Source: Acidobacteriota bacterium
Lineage (GTDB): Bacteria > Acidobacteriota > Vicinamibacteria > Marinacidobacterales > Marinacidobacteraceae
Length of the DNA stretch: 40,290 nucleotides
Reading direction: 5' to 3'
Assembly (NCBI GenBank): GCA_009835985.1
Contig: VXWI01000025.1
Location: 1-40,290, forward strand
The notes beneath the pieces were generated by a model. It had not been told where the DNA came from, did no database searches, and saw nothing but the letters and a program-made list of their open reading frames with translations. Below are positions 15,828-25,192 of the stretch, one piece after another (the first letter of the stretch is position 1; each line of letters begins with the position of its first letter). The translations under genes and the position numbers were made by a program.

Positions 15828-18701
15828 CTAGAAGGTCAACCGGAGGCCGACCTTGGCGGCGCGGGGGTCGATCGCGGCGATCACGTTGTTGTAGTTGGAG
15901 CCGGTGCGCAGGTTGAAGTTGGACACCGCATTGGAGTTGAACGCGTTGTAGACGTCCACCATCGCGGTGAGGAGGGCGCCGTTCCCTACATCGAACCCCT
16001 TCTCGATGCGGAAGTCCGCGATCGTCACGTCATCCGAGCGGTTCTCGTCGAGGTTCGAGAGGAAGACCGGCTGCGTGCCGGAACCGGGGATCGAGACCCG
16101 CTGGATCGGCGCCCAGGGCCAGCCGCTCTGGTAACGGATGTTGCCCGACACCGCGACGCCGTAGGGCAGCGAGTAGCGCGCGAGCAGCCGTCCGTTCCAG
16201 TTGGTGGTTTCCTGACGGAACGGCACGTCGAGGCTGTGGTTCTGCCAGACCGTGCCGTGACCGTCGGAGCCCACGTCGATCGGGTCGGCGGTCAGCGGGC
16301 TGCGGGACTCGCCCGAGGCCGAGCGGTGCTCGTCGCGCCACTGGTAGTCGAAGCTCGCCTGCACGAAGAAACCGCCGGCGAAGCGTCGGTTCGCGGCGAA
16401 CTGGATCGTGTCGTAGCTGGCCTCCATCCCGGGGAAGGTGTCCGAGCGGATGTCCACCACGTTGGCGACGTCGTCCGGAACCCGCTGCACGTTGATGGGC
16501 GCGCCGGTGAGTGCGTTCACGGGACAGTCGAAGTCCGCGCCGCAGGGAATGCCGCGGCCTTCGAGCAGCGCCGTCTGCTGGGCCACGTTCCATTGGCCGC
16601 TGTCGGCATTGAGCTGTTTGCGCACGTAGGACGCGCGGAGCGCGGTGTCGGCGACGAGTTCGTGCTCGAACGAGACGCTGAACTCATCCACGAATTCCTT
16701 CTCCAGGTCCGGGTTCACCGCGGTTCCCAGGGCGCGGATCGCGGTGCCGGTGGCGCCGCTCTCGGCCCGGAGGGTCCCGAGTTCCTGAGCGCCGTCGTAG
16801 AGCCCGTTCGCGTTCTGGTCGAGGAAATCGAACCGGACCCAGGCCACGTTGGCCGGGTCAGCGCGCCGGTGAGCGTCCGCGAGGTTCACGTAGTAGCGGC
16901 CGTAGTGACCCTTCAGCACCGTTCCCGGAGCGATCTCGTAGGTTGCCCCGAGCCGGGGGGCCCAGGTGTTCCAGGTGACGAGCGTCTGACCCTCGGTCAC
17001 GCCGGTCGGGAAGAAATCGGCGAACAGCGGGTTGGACTCGGAGTCCAGGAAGTGGGTCCGCTGCTGCCCGAACCGGACCCCGATGTTCAGCGTGAGCCTG
17101 GCATGTGGCCGCCAGGTGTCCTGGGCGAACACATCGTGGTGGGTGTTCCGCGAGTCGGCGTTGATCTGGCCGTCGGCCGGCATGCTGAACAGCGCGACCT
17201 GGTCCACGTCCATGGGCCGGCCCTGTGAGCTGTCGTCGATGTACCGGACGTGCCCGGAGTTGGAGTTGGCGCCGAACTTCCGGCTGTCGATCTGGAACTC
17301 GTATCCGAACTTGAAGTCGTGGCTGCCGAGAAAGTCGGGCACGTAGTGGCTCAGAGTGGCGGTCACCTGCGGCTTCCAGCGTTCGAAGGTGAACGGCGGC
17401 GTTCCCGTGATGTTGGTGTTCCAGCCGGCGCCGGTGTGGATCCCGGTCGCCTGGTCGAAGCGCGGCGGGTTCGACTCCGGGTCCACCTGCGGCACCATGG
17501 GCCAGCCGAACCCGAAGTGCTTGACGGCGAGCGTCGAGAAGGTGCGGTCGTCCCACACGCGCTGCCATTCGCCCTTGTGCGCCCAGCTCCAACTTGCCTG
17601 CGCGAGGACCGAGTCGGGTCCGACCGTGTTCGAGAGGCCGCGCTGCGGCTTCTCCTTCAACTGGTAGTTGGTGTACGCGATGAGCTGGTCCCGGCTGGTC
17701 AACTGCGCAGTGATCTTGCCGCCGAACTGATCGAAGTCGCCGAGGTCGGTCGCCAGGTTGGGATCCACTCCGGAGATCTGCTTGTCGATCCGGAAGTGGT
17801 TGTAGAAGCCGTAGAACCAGGCGCGGTCCTCCACGATCGGGCCGCCGAGGTCGGCGTGGGCCTCCCAGAAGAGGATGTTCGGGTTGCCCGTGAAATTGCG
17901 CGCCTCCAGCTCGCGGTCCACGTTGTTGCCGACGAACGATTCGTGTTCGTAGTCCCCGTGCAGCATGCCGCTGAACTCGTTGCCGCCGCTCTTCATGGTC
18001 ATCACCACCATCGAACCGGGCCCGGTCATCTCCACGTCCGCTCCGGCGGCCGAGGTGGTGAACTCCTCGATGGAGTAGTAGTCGAAGTAGAAGCCGGTGC
18101 CGCTTTCGCCCTCCGTGGTGTCCACGCCGTCGGCGAGGATCCGGTTCTGGCGGCGGATCCCGAAGCTCTCGTAGCCGGTCTGCTGGCTCTTGTGGCTGCC
18201 GCCGACGTCGTAGCCGCGCATGCGCACGCCGGGAGTCTGGGCGAGCACCGCCCAGACATCGGTCGCGGAGGGCACTTCGTGGAGGGCCTCGGTCCCGAAG
18301 TCGGTGGAGAGCGCGGTCGTCCGGACGTCCACCACCGGCGCTTCACCGGTGACGGTCACGGTTTCCGCTACGGTGGCGACTTCGAGGGTCACGGGCACGG
18401 TGATGGTGCGGTTTCCCTCGACGATGATGCCTTCGCGCACCAGCGTCTGGAATCCGGATATCTCGAACCGCACGTCGTAGGCGCCGCGGCGAAGGGAGCG
18501 GAAGCGGTAGGAGCCGTCGCTCAGGGTCACGGCGCTTTGTTCGGTGATGAGGGCTTCGCCGGAGAGGGTGACGCGCGCGCCGGGCACGGCGAGACCCTGG
18601 GAGTCGGTGACCCGGCCCTCGATCTCTCCGGCGGTCTGGCCAAAGGCGGCGGAGCCGCCTAACGCCCAGAGCGCGAGCGCCAGTGGAATGAGTGGTTTCA
18701 T
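15828..18701 (-). CDS. Oar-like outer-membrane receptor C (TonB-dependent type)
   Basis: A 957-residue outer-membrane protein with the same architecture as A and B but clearly more divergent. It has a signal peptide ending AAFGQ, a carboxypeptidase-regulatory-like domain (GEIEGRVTDSQGLAVPGARV), a plug with TVTGEAPVVDVRTT, DVGGSHKSQQ and MTMKSGGNEFSG, and a barrel ending KVGLRLTF. It lacks the first loop cysteine pair of A and B but keeps one in the second position (CGADFDC). AAGGAGA precedes ATG 18701 at good spacing. A hairpin without T-run follows the stop. It stands alone, between the unknown secreted gene and the divergent nfu gene. Ligand unknown. Confidence 0.9.
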   Translation of the reverse strand: MKPLIPLALALWALGGSAAFGQTAGEIEGRVTDSQGLAVPGARVTLSGEALITEQSAVTLSDGSYRFRSLRRGAYDVRFEISGFQTLVREGIIVEGNRTITVPVTLEVATVAETVTVTGEAPVVDVRTTALSTDFGTEALHEVPSATDVWAVLAQTPGVRMRGYDVGGSHKSQQTGYESFGIRRQNRILADGVDTTEGESGTGFYFDYYSIEEFTTSAAGADVEMTGPGSMVVMTMKSGGNEFSGMLHGDYEHESFVGNNVDRELEARNFTGNPNILFWEAHADLGGPIVEDRAWFYGFYNHFRIDKQISGVDPNLATDLGDFDQFGGKITAQLTSRDQLIAYTNYQLKEKPQRGLSNTVGPDSVLAQASWSWAHKGEWQRVWDDRTFSTLAVKHFGFGWPMVPQVDPESNPPRFDQATGIHTGAGWNTNITGTPPFTFERWKPQVTATLSHYVPDFLGSHDFKFGYEFQIDSRKFGANSNSGHVRYIDDSSQGRPMDVDQVALFSMPADGQINADSRNTHHDVFAQDTWRPHARLTLNIGVRFGQQRTHFLDSESNPLFADFFPTGVTEGQTLVTWNTWAPRLGATYEIAPGTVLKGHYGRYYVNLADAHRRADPANVAWVRFDFLDQNANGLYDGAQELGTLRAESGATGTAIRALGTAVNPDLEKEFVDEFSVSFEHELVADTALRASYVRKQLNADSGQWNVAQQTALLEGRGIPCGADFDCPVNALTGAPINVQRVPDDVANVVDIRSDTFPGMEASYDTIQFAANRRFAGGFFVQASFDYQWRDEHRSASGESRSPLTADPIDVGSDGHGTVWQNHSLDVPFRQETTNWNGRLLARYSLPYGVAVSGNIRYQSGWPWAPIQRVSIPGSGTQPVFLSNLDENRSDDVTIADFRIEKGFDVGNGALLTAMVDVYNAFNSNAVSNFNLRTGSNYNNVIAAIDPRAAKVGLRLTF

Positions 18702-19113
18702 GGGAAGTACTTCTCCTTGGGGGGTTGGGATTGCGGCTTCGCGCCCGGCGCGTGGGACTGGACCGGCGTTTTTTGAATTCGTGCCGTTCCGGGGCCCCGA
18801 GCGGGCTGCGACGCGTTGCCGTGCATGTCCCCAAGAAGGCGCAAGGGGTGCGCCCGGACTCTCTGCCGGCGGCGGGCCGCGGCTACCCCGGGAATCGGCG
18901 GCTCCGGCCGCGGGATCGCCCCGGAACCCCGGGTGTCCCGTCTTTCGGCGCCTTGGATTCCGTATCCGGTGCGCCGGTTCGATTCAGAAACACGCCAGGC
19001 GATTCACTGCCCGGAATCGGGCGATCGACGTTTCGTGAATTCCGGCCACCGTGGTAGCGCGGGCGTCGTGGGGTGGTCTTCCCCTTGCTTGGGAGACTGC
19101 TACGCTTCCATGC
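18702..19113. other. 412-bp divergent intergenic region
   Basis: This gap lies between receptor C (minus) and the Nfu gene (plus). No believable gene is visible; open frames crossing it lack a start with Shine-Dalgarno and match nothing. The receptor ribosome-binding site lies next to its ATG. At the other end TGCTACGCT (TACGCT at 19101-19106, with an upstream TGn) could be an extended -10 box 7 bp before ATG 19114. The middle is GC-rich and I see nothing interpretable in it. Confidence 0.6.
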
Positions 19114-19725
19114 ATGTCCCTGCCGCCGCCCGCTCCCGCGATCGGGATCCGGGCCGAGCCGCGCGATGCCTCGACCTGTCGCTTTGTGGTGGACCGTCCC
19201 GTCCTCTCCGGGGGTTCGGTCTATTTCGACTCCGCCGGAGGCTCGGAGAACTCGGCGCTTGCGCGGGAACTCCTGGGCATTCCCGGCGTCTCGGGGGTGC
19301 TGATCCAGGACAACCTGATCACGGTGACGGCGGCGGAAAACCAGGCCAACTGGATGCCGATCGGCCGCGAGGCGGGAAAGCGGATCCGGTCGGTCCTCGA
19401 GGGCGCCGAGCCAGCGGTGGATCCCGAGGTGCTCGCCGGCCTTCCGGCTCCGGAGGACATCCGGGACCGCGTCCAGGCCGTGCTCCGCGACGAGATCAAC
19501 CCGGCCGTCGCCTCCCACGGGGGATACATCGACCTCGTCGGAGTGGAGCAGAACCAGGTCTTCATCCGCATGGGGGGAGGCTGCCAGGGGTGCGGCATGG
19601 CGACGGCGACCCTCCGCCAGGGGGTCGAGAAGATCCTGCGCCGGGCGGTTCCGGAGATCGGAGCCATCCTCGACACCACGGACCACGCCGCCGGGACGAA
19701 CCCCTATTACGAGCCGGCCCGGTAG
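19114..19725 (+). CDS. Nfu-type iron-sulfur cluster scaffold/carrier
   Basis: A 203-residue cytoplasmic protein that would carry Fe-S clusters to client enzymes. Residues ~8-95 match the Nfu N-terminal domain (FVVDRPVLSGGSVYFDS ... LLGIPGVSGVLI ... NWMPIGREAGKRI). Residues ~115-195 are the NifU C-terminal domain with INPAVASHGGYIDLVGV and the cluster-binding CxxC in GGCQGCGMA. Both domains are complete. ATG 19114 is chosen over an upstream frame start at 19051 because the family begins there and a -10-like TACGCT lies just before it. Client candidates in the window are the DinG-type helicase and the radical-SAM enzymes MqnC and MqnE. It is followed after 49 bp by lptD. Confidence 0.9.
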   Translation: MSLPPPAPAIGIRAEPRDASTCRFVVDRPVLSGGSVYFDSAGGSENSALARELLGIPGVSGVLIQDNLITVTAAENQANWMPIGREAGKRIRSVLEGAEPAVDPEVLAGLPAPEDIRDRVQAVLRDEINPAVASHGGYIDLVGVEQNQVFIRMGGGCQGCGMATATLRQGVEKILRRAVPEIGAILDTTDHAAGTNPYYEPAR

Positions 19726-19774
19726 ACGGCGAGGGGTCCCGCTCACCGCGGGCGCCGGGACGAGCAATCCCATC

Positions 19775-22036
19775 GTGACTTCGCCAAGACGGTCTCCTGT
19801 GCGTGAGAACCTCGGGAGCTCGCTCCTGCTCCTGGCTCTGATCCTTCCCGCTCTCGCCGAGGGCGCACCGATCCAGTTCGGCCAGCAGCGGAACCGGAAC
19901 CAGCGGGAAGCGCCGCCCGTGGCGTGGAGCCACGACCCGCCGCCGGCGGGGACGATGATCACGCGCGCCGAACACGTGACCCGCGAGGGCTCTCAGGTTG
20001 TGCTCGACGGCTACGCACAGGTCGCCTATGGAGGACTTCGGATCCAGGCCGATCGCATCGAGATCGACGAGGAGGAGCTGAGCGTTCGGGCCGAGGGCAA
20101 CGTCGTCTTCGAACGCCGCGACGAGAAGATCGTCGCCGAGTCGATGGAAGGCAGCCTCGAGGACGGAACGGCGGTCTTCAGGAACGCCCGGGGGATCCTC
20201 GGCCAGGACTTTCACTTCGTCGCGGAGACCCTCGAGGAACTCGACGACGGGGCCTTCGCCATCGAGCGGGGAGCCTTCACCACCTGCGCCCAGCCGAATC
20301 CGCGCTGGAAGTTCACCGCCGGCCGCGCGGTCGTCCGGCCGGAAAAACACGTGTGGCTGCGCAACGTCGCGTTTCGCGTCAAGAACCTGCCGGTGACCTA
20401 CTTCCCGGCGCTCTACTACCCCCTCGAGGAGGACGGCCGGCAGACGGGCTTCCTCATCCCGCGCTACAGCCGCTCGGACCTCCGGGGACACCTCATCAGC
20501 CAGGGCTTCTACTGGGCCATCAACCGCTCGATGGACGCGACGTTCAGCGTGGACCACTTCACGGTGGCCGGCACCGGACTGGGGATGGAGTACCGGTATC
20601 GCGGGAACAGCGGTTCGCGGGGCGAAGCCGAAGGGTTCCTGATCAACGACAAGACCACCGAGAACCGCGAGTACTCGCTCAGCTTCAACGTGGCGCAGCG
20701 GCTGCCGGCCCGGTTCCGCTTCAGCGCCGCCGGCGACATGTTCTCAAGCTTCGACTTCAGCCGCCGTTTCCAGGACTCCTTTTCGCGCTCCACCCGGCGG
20801 TTCCAACGCTCCAAGGTGGATCTCAGCGGCCAACTCTTCCGCCACCGCATCAAGTTCAAGATCGATCGCAAGGACACCCAGTACACGTCCCGGAGCAGCC
20901 GCCGGCAGACGATGCCGCAGTTCTCGATCACCCGGCGAAACCTGAACCTGCTGGGTCAGTTCGTCCAGCTCGGCTACGAGGCCAACTACGTGCGCGTGGG
21001 CCGCTCGCGCCGGGACGATTTCCAGGAGTGGAACCGGCTCTTCGTGGGGCCGACCCTGGGTCTCTCCCTGCCGGAGATTCCGTTCCTGCAGTTGCGAGCC
21101 GAGATCGATGCCGGGTATCTGCGCTACGGTGGGTCGATCGACCCCGAGACGGACGAGTTCAATCCGGAACTGGGACTGAGCCGGCGGTTCTACGGAACGT
21201 CCCTGCAACTGTCCGGTCCGAAGTTCGAACGCATCTTCGACACCCCGGGCAACTTCTACGCCGCCCGCTTCAAGCACCTGATCGAGCCGGAGGCCAACTG
21301 GGAATACCGGAAGAGCGACGACCAGTCCGACTACGTCAACCGCTTCGACCGCTACGACAGCTCCACGCAGGCGAACCAGATCAGCTTCGGACTGGTGAAC
21401 CGCCTGCTCTCCAAGCGCTACCGGGACGGCGTGGAGGAGTCGTCAGCGACCGACGTCATTACCTGGCGCATCCAGCAGAGCTGGTACTTCGATCCGACGG
21501 CGGGCGCGTACGACTCCCGCTACGTGTCTTCCTCCTTCGAGGAGAGCGAGATTGAGATACGGAAATCCCCCATCCGCTCGGACTTCCGTTTCACCCCGGA
21601 CCAGAGCGTGAACGGCGACTGGACCATGGAGTGGGACCCGGACGAGCGGTTGTTCACCTCGATCCGCACCGGATTGCGCGTCGGGGACCGGCTCTCCAAC
21701 CGAAGGTTCAACTTCAACTGGTCCCGCCGCGCGCGCCGGGTCGGCGGCCCGGACAGCGAGGAGGTCGACGCGAAGAGCTATCTCCGCGCCGGAACCGACT
21801 TCTTCCCGACCGAAGTGATTCGGACCGGTTTCGACGTCAACTACGACATCACCGAACGGAGGCTGTCCAACGTCCGGCTGCGGGCCGACCTCCTGTTCCA
21901 GTGTTGCGGGCTGAACGTCGAGTGGATTCGCTACAACCTCGTGAGCCGCAGCGAGAACATCTTCCACTTCAGCATCACCCTCGGCGGACTCACCAGCTTC
22001 GGCTTCGGCGCGGGTGGACGCGACAGCTACTACTGA
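19775..22036 (+). CDS. lptD: LPS-assembly protein LptD
   Basis: A 753-residue outer-membrane barrel that inserts lipopolysaccharide into the outer leaflet, working with LptE and the periplasmic LptA bridge. A signal peptide (SSLLLLALILPALAEG) is followed by an OstA/LptA-like beta-jellyroll at about residues 60-150 (ITRAEHVTREGSQVVLDG, then IQADRIEIDEEE). The long barrel follows, including TYFPALYYPLEEDGRQTGFL, a hallmark segment after the jellyroll. Cysteines fit the disulfide scheme of the family: one in TTCAQPNPRW before the barrel and an adjacent pair in FQCCGLNVEW near the C-terminus. The start is GTG 19775. LPS export marks the organism as a diderm. A two-hairpin repeat follows the stop. 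Confidence 0.9.
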   Translation: MTSPRRSPVRENLGSSLLLLALILPALAEGAPIQFGQQRNRNQREAPPVAWSHDPPPAGTMITRAEHVTREGSQVVLDGYAQVAYGGLRIQADRIEIDEEELSVRAEGNVVFERRDEKIVAESMEGSLEDGTAVFRNARGILGQDFHFVAETLEELDDGAFAIERGAFTTCAQPNPRWKFTAGRAVVRPEKHVWLRNVAFRVKNLPVTYFPALYYPLEEDGRQTGFLIPRYSRSDLRGHLISQGFYWAINRSMDATFSVDHFTVAGTGLGMEYRYRGNSGSRGEAEGFLINDKTTENREYSLSFNVAQRLPARFRFSAAGDMFSSFDFSRRFQDSFSRSTRRFQRSKVDLSGQLFRHRIKFKIDRKDTQYTSRSSRRQTMPQFSITRRNLNLLGQFVQLGYEANYVRVGRSRRDDFQEWNRLFVGPTLGLSLPEIPFLQLRAEIDAGYLRYGGSIDPETDEFNPELGLSRRFYGTSLQLSGPKFERIFDTPGNFYAARFKHLIEPEANWEYRKSDDQSDYVNRFDRYDSSTQANQISFGLVNRLLSKRYRDGVEESSATDVITWRIQQSWYFDPTAGAYDSRYVSSSFEESEIEIRKSPIRSDFRFTPDQSVNGDWTMEWDPDERLFTSIRTGLRVGDRLSNRRFNFNWSRRARRVGGPDSEEVDAKSYLRAGTDFFPTEVIRTGFDVNYDITERRLSNVRLRADLLFQCCGLNVEWIRYNLVSRSENIFHFSITLGGLTSFGFGAGGRDSYY

Positions 22037-22041
22037 TGCGA

Positions 22042-22098
22042 GGAGCGCCGGCCGGAGCGCCGGCCTCCGGCCGGCATCGACCGCCGCAGGCGGGCGAA
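22042..22098 (+). repeat. Two-hairpin intergenic repeat, copy 2
   Basis: A GGAGCGCCGGCC half-unit (22042-22053) is followed by a full unit (22054-22098): hairpin GCCGGCC-TCC-GGCCGGC, the linker ATCG, and a second hairpin CCGCC-GCA-GGCGG. The first 26 bases match the copy at 27930-27955 except one base. It lies between lptD and the DUF92 gene. The rest of this 149-bp gap shows no gene. Confidence 0.7.
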
Positions 22099-22185
22099 AC
22101 GCACGACCCGAGACTCCCGGATGGCACCACGCCCGAACCGGGCTTCGCCAGAATGGCCAACTCCATTCCCGCCACGTAACGCCCC

Positions 22186-22908
22186 GTGTTCTCCCTGCTC
22201 GCGCTGAACGGCGTCCTCGCCTTCCTGGGGTGGCGGCTCCGAACCGTCACCGGGGCCGGTGCGCTCGCCGGGTTCGTGGTCGGTGGCGCGGTCGTCCTGA
22301 GCCTGGGCGGGCCCGGGTACGGGGTGCTGCTCCTCTACTTCGCCCTCGGTGCCCTCGCGACGCGCCTGGGCTGGACCCGTAAACGTGCTCTCGGGATCGC
22401 GGAGGCCCGGGGCGGCGCCCGGGGGCCGAGGCAGGTGGCCGCGAACGGGGGACCGCCCGTGCTGTTCGCCGTGCTGGCGGGCCTGTTCCCGGTTTCCTGG
22501 GGCCCTTCCGCCGCCGCCGCGTTCGTCGGTTCGCTCGCCACCGCGGCGGCCGACACGGTGTCCTCGGAGGTGGGGAAATCCCTGGGCGGGGCGGTACGGC
22601 GGCTCCCCGGCCTCTCCCGGGCGCCGGCCGGAACACCCGGCGGGATCAGCTTCGCGGGTTCGGCTGCGGGGCTCCTGGCCTCCCTGGTGGTCTGCGGCGT
22701 CGCCGCGGGGGGCGGGCTGATCCCGCCGGCGTGGCTCCTGCCGGTGGCCGCCGCCGGATTTGTGGCCGCCCTTTTCGAAGGTTTGCTCTCCCCGCTCGAG
22801 GCCCGCGGGACTCTCGACAACGACGGAGTCAACGCGGTCTCCGTCCTTGCCGGCGGCCTCCTGGCGTTCGGGTGGGGATGGCTTTCAACCGGGGGCGGCG
22901 CCGGATGA
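22186..22908 (+). CDS. DUF92 (COG1836) integral membrane protein, VTE6-like
   Basis: A 240-residue multi-pass membrane protein with about six to seven helices. Family landmarks are present: an early GAGALAGFVVGG segment, ADTVSSEVGK, GGISFAGSAAGLLASLV and the C-terminal DNDGVNAVSVLAGGLLA. The plant member VTE6 is a phytyl-phosphate kinase that makes phytyl diphosphate from the monophosphate; bacterial members are mostly uncharacterised. A lipid-phosphate kinase role here is an inference, strengthened because its stop codon overlaps the start of a UbiA-family prenyltransferase (ATGA at 22905-22908), an enzyme that would use such a diphosphate. The start is GTG 22186; no strong Shine-Dalgarno is seen. 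Confidence 0.82.
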   Translation: MFSLLALNGVLAFLGWRLRTVTGAGALAGFVVGGAVVLSLGGPGYGVLLLYFALGALATRLGWTRKRALGIAEARGGARGPRQVAANGGPPVLFAVLAGLFPVSWGPSAAAAFVGSLATAAADTVSSEVGKSLGGAVRRLPGLSRAPAGTPGGISFAGSAAGLLASLVVCGVAAGGGLIPPAWLLPVAAAGFVAALFEGLLSPLEARGTLDNDGVNAVSVLAGGLLAFGWGWLSTGGGAG

Positions 22909-23822
22909 TTCGAGTGGTCTCCGAACGGCTGACGCTCTACCGTGAGTTCTCGCGGCCGTTCACCCTGCTGCCCCCGCTGATCGGTTTCCTCAGTGGAAGC
23001 GTCACCGCGTACGGCGCGCCGCCGGCCCTCGAGGCCGTCCCGTGGATCTATCCCGTCCTGGGGGCGGTCATGGCCGCCACCCTGAACGCGGCGAGCAACG
23101 CCCTGAACCAGATCTGCGACCTCGGCATCGACCGGATCACCAAACCGGACCGGCCCCTGCCTTCCGGGCGGTTGGGCCTCGCGGAAGCATGGTGGTTCAC
23201 GGCGGCGTGCTGGGCGCTGTCGCTGGTCGCGGCGTGGTTCGTAAGTCCCGGTGGCCGGCACGAGTGCTTCTGGATCGTCGTCGTGGCGAGCGTCTTCGTC
23301 TGGATCTACTCGGCGCCGCCGCTCAGGACGAAGCGGCTCGGCATGCTGGCCAACCTGACCGTCGCCATTCCCCGGGGGCTGCTCCTGAAGGTAGCCGGCT
23401 GGTCGGCGCTGAAGACGGTGCTCGATCCGGAGCCCTGGTTCATCGGGCTCATCTTCGGCCTCTTTCTGCTCGGCGCCACCACCACCAAGGACTTCTCCGA
23501 TGTCGCCGGAGACCGCGCGGGGGGCTGCCGGACGCTCCCGGTGGTGCACGGTTCCCGGGGTGCGGCCTGGCGGATCGCACCTTTCTTCGTGCTGCCCTTC
23601 GTGCTGATTCCCGTGGGCGTCCGCACCGGTCTGCTGACCGGCAATCCCGTGCTCCTCGACGCGCTCGGCGTCACGCTCGTGCTCTACGGGGCCTTCACCG
23701 CGTGGCTCATGCTGCGCCGTCCCGACGAACTCGCGACCGACAGCAACCACGTGTCCTGGCGGCACATGTACCTGATGATGATGGTCGCCCAGCTCGGGTT
23801 CGCGGCTGCCTACCTCGTCTGA
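22905..23822 (+). CDS. UbiA-superfamily membrane prenyltransferase
   Basis: A 305-residue integral membrane enzyme that transfers a prenyl group from a diphosphate to an acceptor ring or alcohol. The first Mg-diphosphate motif is N-x3-D-x3-D at residues 68-76 (NQICDLGID), followed by [11 protein letters not shown]. The second motif region is [19 protein letters not shown], near residue 200. This wording is closer to the chlorophyll synthase/homogentisate-type branch than to MqnP, which is encoded separately at 38702. The frame is open upstream, but ATG 22905 overlaps the DUF92 stop and starts the family-typical N-terminus ([15 protein letters not shown]). The acceptor is unknown. It could be a quinone precursor, a glycerol phosphate or another head group. 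Confidence 0.85.
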   Translation: MIRVVSERLTLYREFSRPFTLLPPLIGFLSGSVTAYGAPPALEAVPWIYPVLGAVMAATLNAASNALNQICDLGIDRITKPDRPLPSGRLGLAEAWWFTAACWALSLVAAWFVSPGGRHECFWIVVVASVFVWIYSAPPLRTKRLGMLANLTVAIPRGLLLKVAGWSALKTVLDPEPWFIGLIFGLFLLGATTTKDFSDVAGDRAGGCRTLPVVHGSRGAAWRIAPFFVLPFVLIPVGVRTGLLTGNPVLLDALGVTLVLYGAFTAWLMLRRPDELATDSNHVSWRHMYLMMMVAQLGFAAAYLV

Positions 23823-23829
23823 GCGGTCC

Positions 23830-23835
23830 TATACT
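23830..23835 (+). promoter_or_regulatory. -10-like box just before glyA
   Basis: TATACT ends 9 bp before the GTG start of glyA. Transcription would begin within a few bases of the start codon, giving a nearly leaderless mRNA, and no Shine-Dalgarno is visible. No matching -35 box is seen. Confidence 0.4.
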
Positions 23836-23844
23836 GGCGCTCCC

Positions 23845-25125
23845 GTGAGCCAAACGTTTCCCCGCCGCAACCTGGGTCCCCGTCTCGCCGAGAGCGATCC
23901 CGAAATCGCCGCCGCGATCCATGCCGAGGAGGTCCGTCAGTCCGAGGGTCTCGAACTGATCGCGTCCGAGAACTTTGCGAGCGAAGCGGTCATGGAAGCC
24001 ACCGGGTCAGTGATGACCAACAAGTACGCCGAGGGGTATCCCGGACGGCGTTACTACGGGGGCTGCATTCACGTCGACGAGGCGGAACGGCTGGCGCGCA
24101 ACCGGGCCAAGGAACTCTTCGGTTCCCGGTTCGCGAACGTCCAGCCCCACAGCGGTTCCCAGGCCAACATGGTGGCCTACCAGGCCATCCTGGAGCCGGG
24201 CGACGTCTTCCTCGGCATGGCCCTCGATCAGGGTGGACACCTCACGCACGGCCACCCGCTGAACTTCTCGGGCCAGTTCTACCTGCCCGTTGCGTACGGG
24301 GTGCGGCGGGAGGACGAACGCCTCGATCTCGACCAGTTGGCGCGGCTCGCCCGGGAACACCGGCCCAAGATGATCATGGTGGGCGCGAGCGCGTATCCGC
24401 GCCTCTATCCGAGCGCGGAGATCCGCCAGATCGCGGACGAGGTCGGGGCGAAGGTCGTCACCGACATCGCCCACGTGGCCGGTCTGGTCGCCGGCGGCGC
24501 CATCCCGAGTCCGGTGCCCCATTCGGACATCGTCACCACCACCACGCACAAGACCCTGCGGGGTCCGCGTGGGGGGCTCATCCTCTGGAACGAGAAGGCG
24601 TACGGGAAGGCCCTCAACCGGATCACCTTCCCCGGGATCCAGGGTGGGCCGATGATGCACACGATCGCCGCCAAGGCGGTGTGTTTCCGGGAGGCGCTCG
24701 ATCCGTCCTTCGCCGAGTACGCACGGCAGATCGTGGCGAACGCCAAGGTGCTGGCGGAGGCGCTCATGGCGTTGGGCTTCCGGCTGGTCTCCGGAGGGAC
24801 CGACAACCATCTCGTGCTGGTGGACGTGGGGGCACGGGGGATCACCGGCCGCGATGCCGAAGTGGCGATGGAGACCGCCGGGATCACCGCGAACAAGAAC
24901 ACGATCCCCTTCGATCCCGAGAAGCCGATGATCGCGAGCGGCATCCGTCTGGGTACGGCGGCGCTCACCACGCGCGGCATGCGCGAGAGCGAGATGGCCG
25001 AGGTCGCGCGTCTGATGGACGCGGCGCTCCGGTCGGCGGGTGACGAGGCGGGGCTCGCCGGGATCGCCGCCGAGGTTGCCGAACTTGCCTCGGGGTTCCC
25101 GCTGTACGTAACACCGGCGGCGTGA
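23845..25125 (+). CDS. glyA: Serine hydroxymethyltransferase
   Basis: A 426-residue cytoplasmic PLP enzyme that interconverts serine and glycine and loads one-carbon units onto tetrahydrofolate. Landmarks: [19 protein letters not shown] at the N-terminus, [42 protein letters not shown], and the PLP-binding lysine in [14 protein letters not shown] (Lys236). The length is normal for the bacterial enzyme, and a tetrahydrofolate-site [10 protein letters not shown] segment is present near the C-terminus. The start is GTG 23845 behind a TATACT box. It is a lone housekeeping gene in a plus-strand run. Confidence 0.98.
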   Translation: MSQTFPRRNLGPRLAESDPEIAAAIHAEEVRQSEGLELIASENFASEAVMEATGSVMTNKYAEGYPGRRYYGGCIHVDEAERLARNRAKELFGSRFANVQPHSGSQANMVAYQAILEPGDVFLGMALDQGGHLTHGHPLNFSGQFYLPVAYGVRREDERLDLDQLARLAREHRPKMIMVGASAYPRLYPSAEIRQIADEVGAKVVTDIAHVAGLVAGGAIPSPVPHSDIVTTTTHKTLRGPRGGLILWNEKAYGKALNRITFPGIQGGPMMHTIAAKAVCFREALDPSFAEYARQIVANAKVLAEALMALGFRLVSGGTDNHLVLVDVGARGITGRDAEVAMETAGITANKNTIPFDPEKPMIASGIRLGTAALTTRGMRESEMAEVARLMDAALRSAGDEAGLAGIAAEVAELASGFPLYVTPAA

Positions 25126-25192
25126 GCAGCGGGGGCGCTGGCCGGCTGCCGGCGGTTTCCGGCACTGGCTGGCCGGCGGGGGCGCGTCGGGG

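Noticed and set aside
22186..23822. Assignment of the first UbiA gene to menaquinone synthesis
   Set aside because: The MqnP-like gene with ubiX at 38154-39598 fits that role, and the motifs at 22905-23822 resemble another branch.
25126..25192. Possible terminator or repeat between glyA and the helicase gene
   Set aside because: There are GGCCGG-rich partial dyads, but the stems are short and mismatched and no T-run follows.
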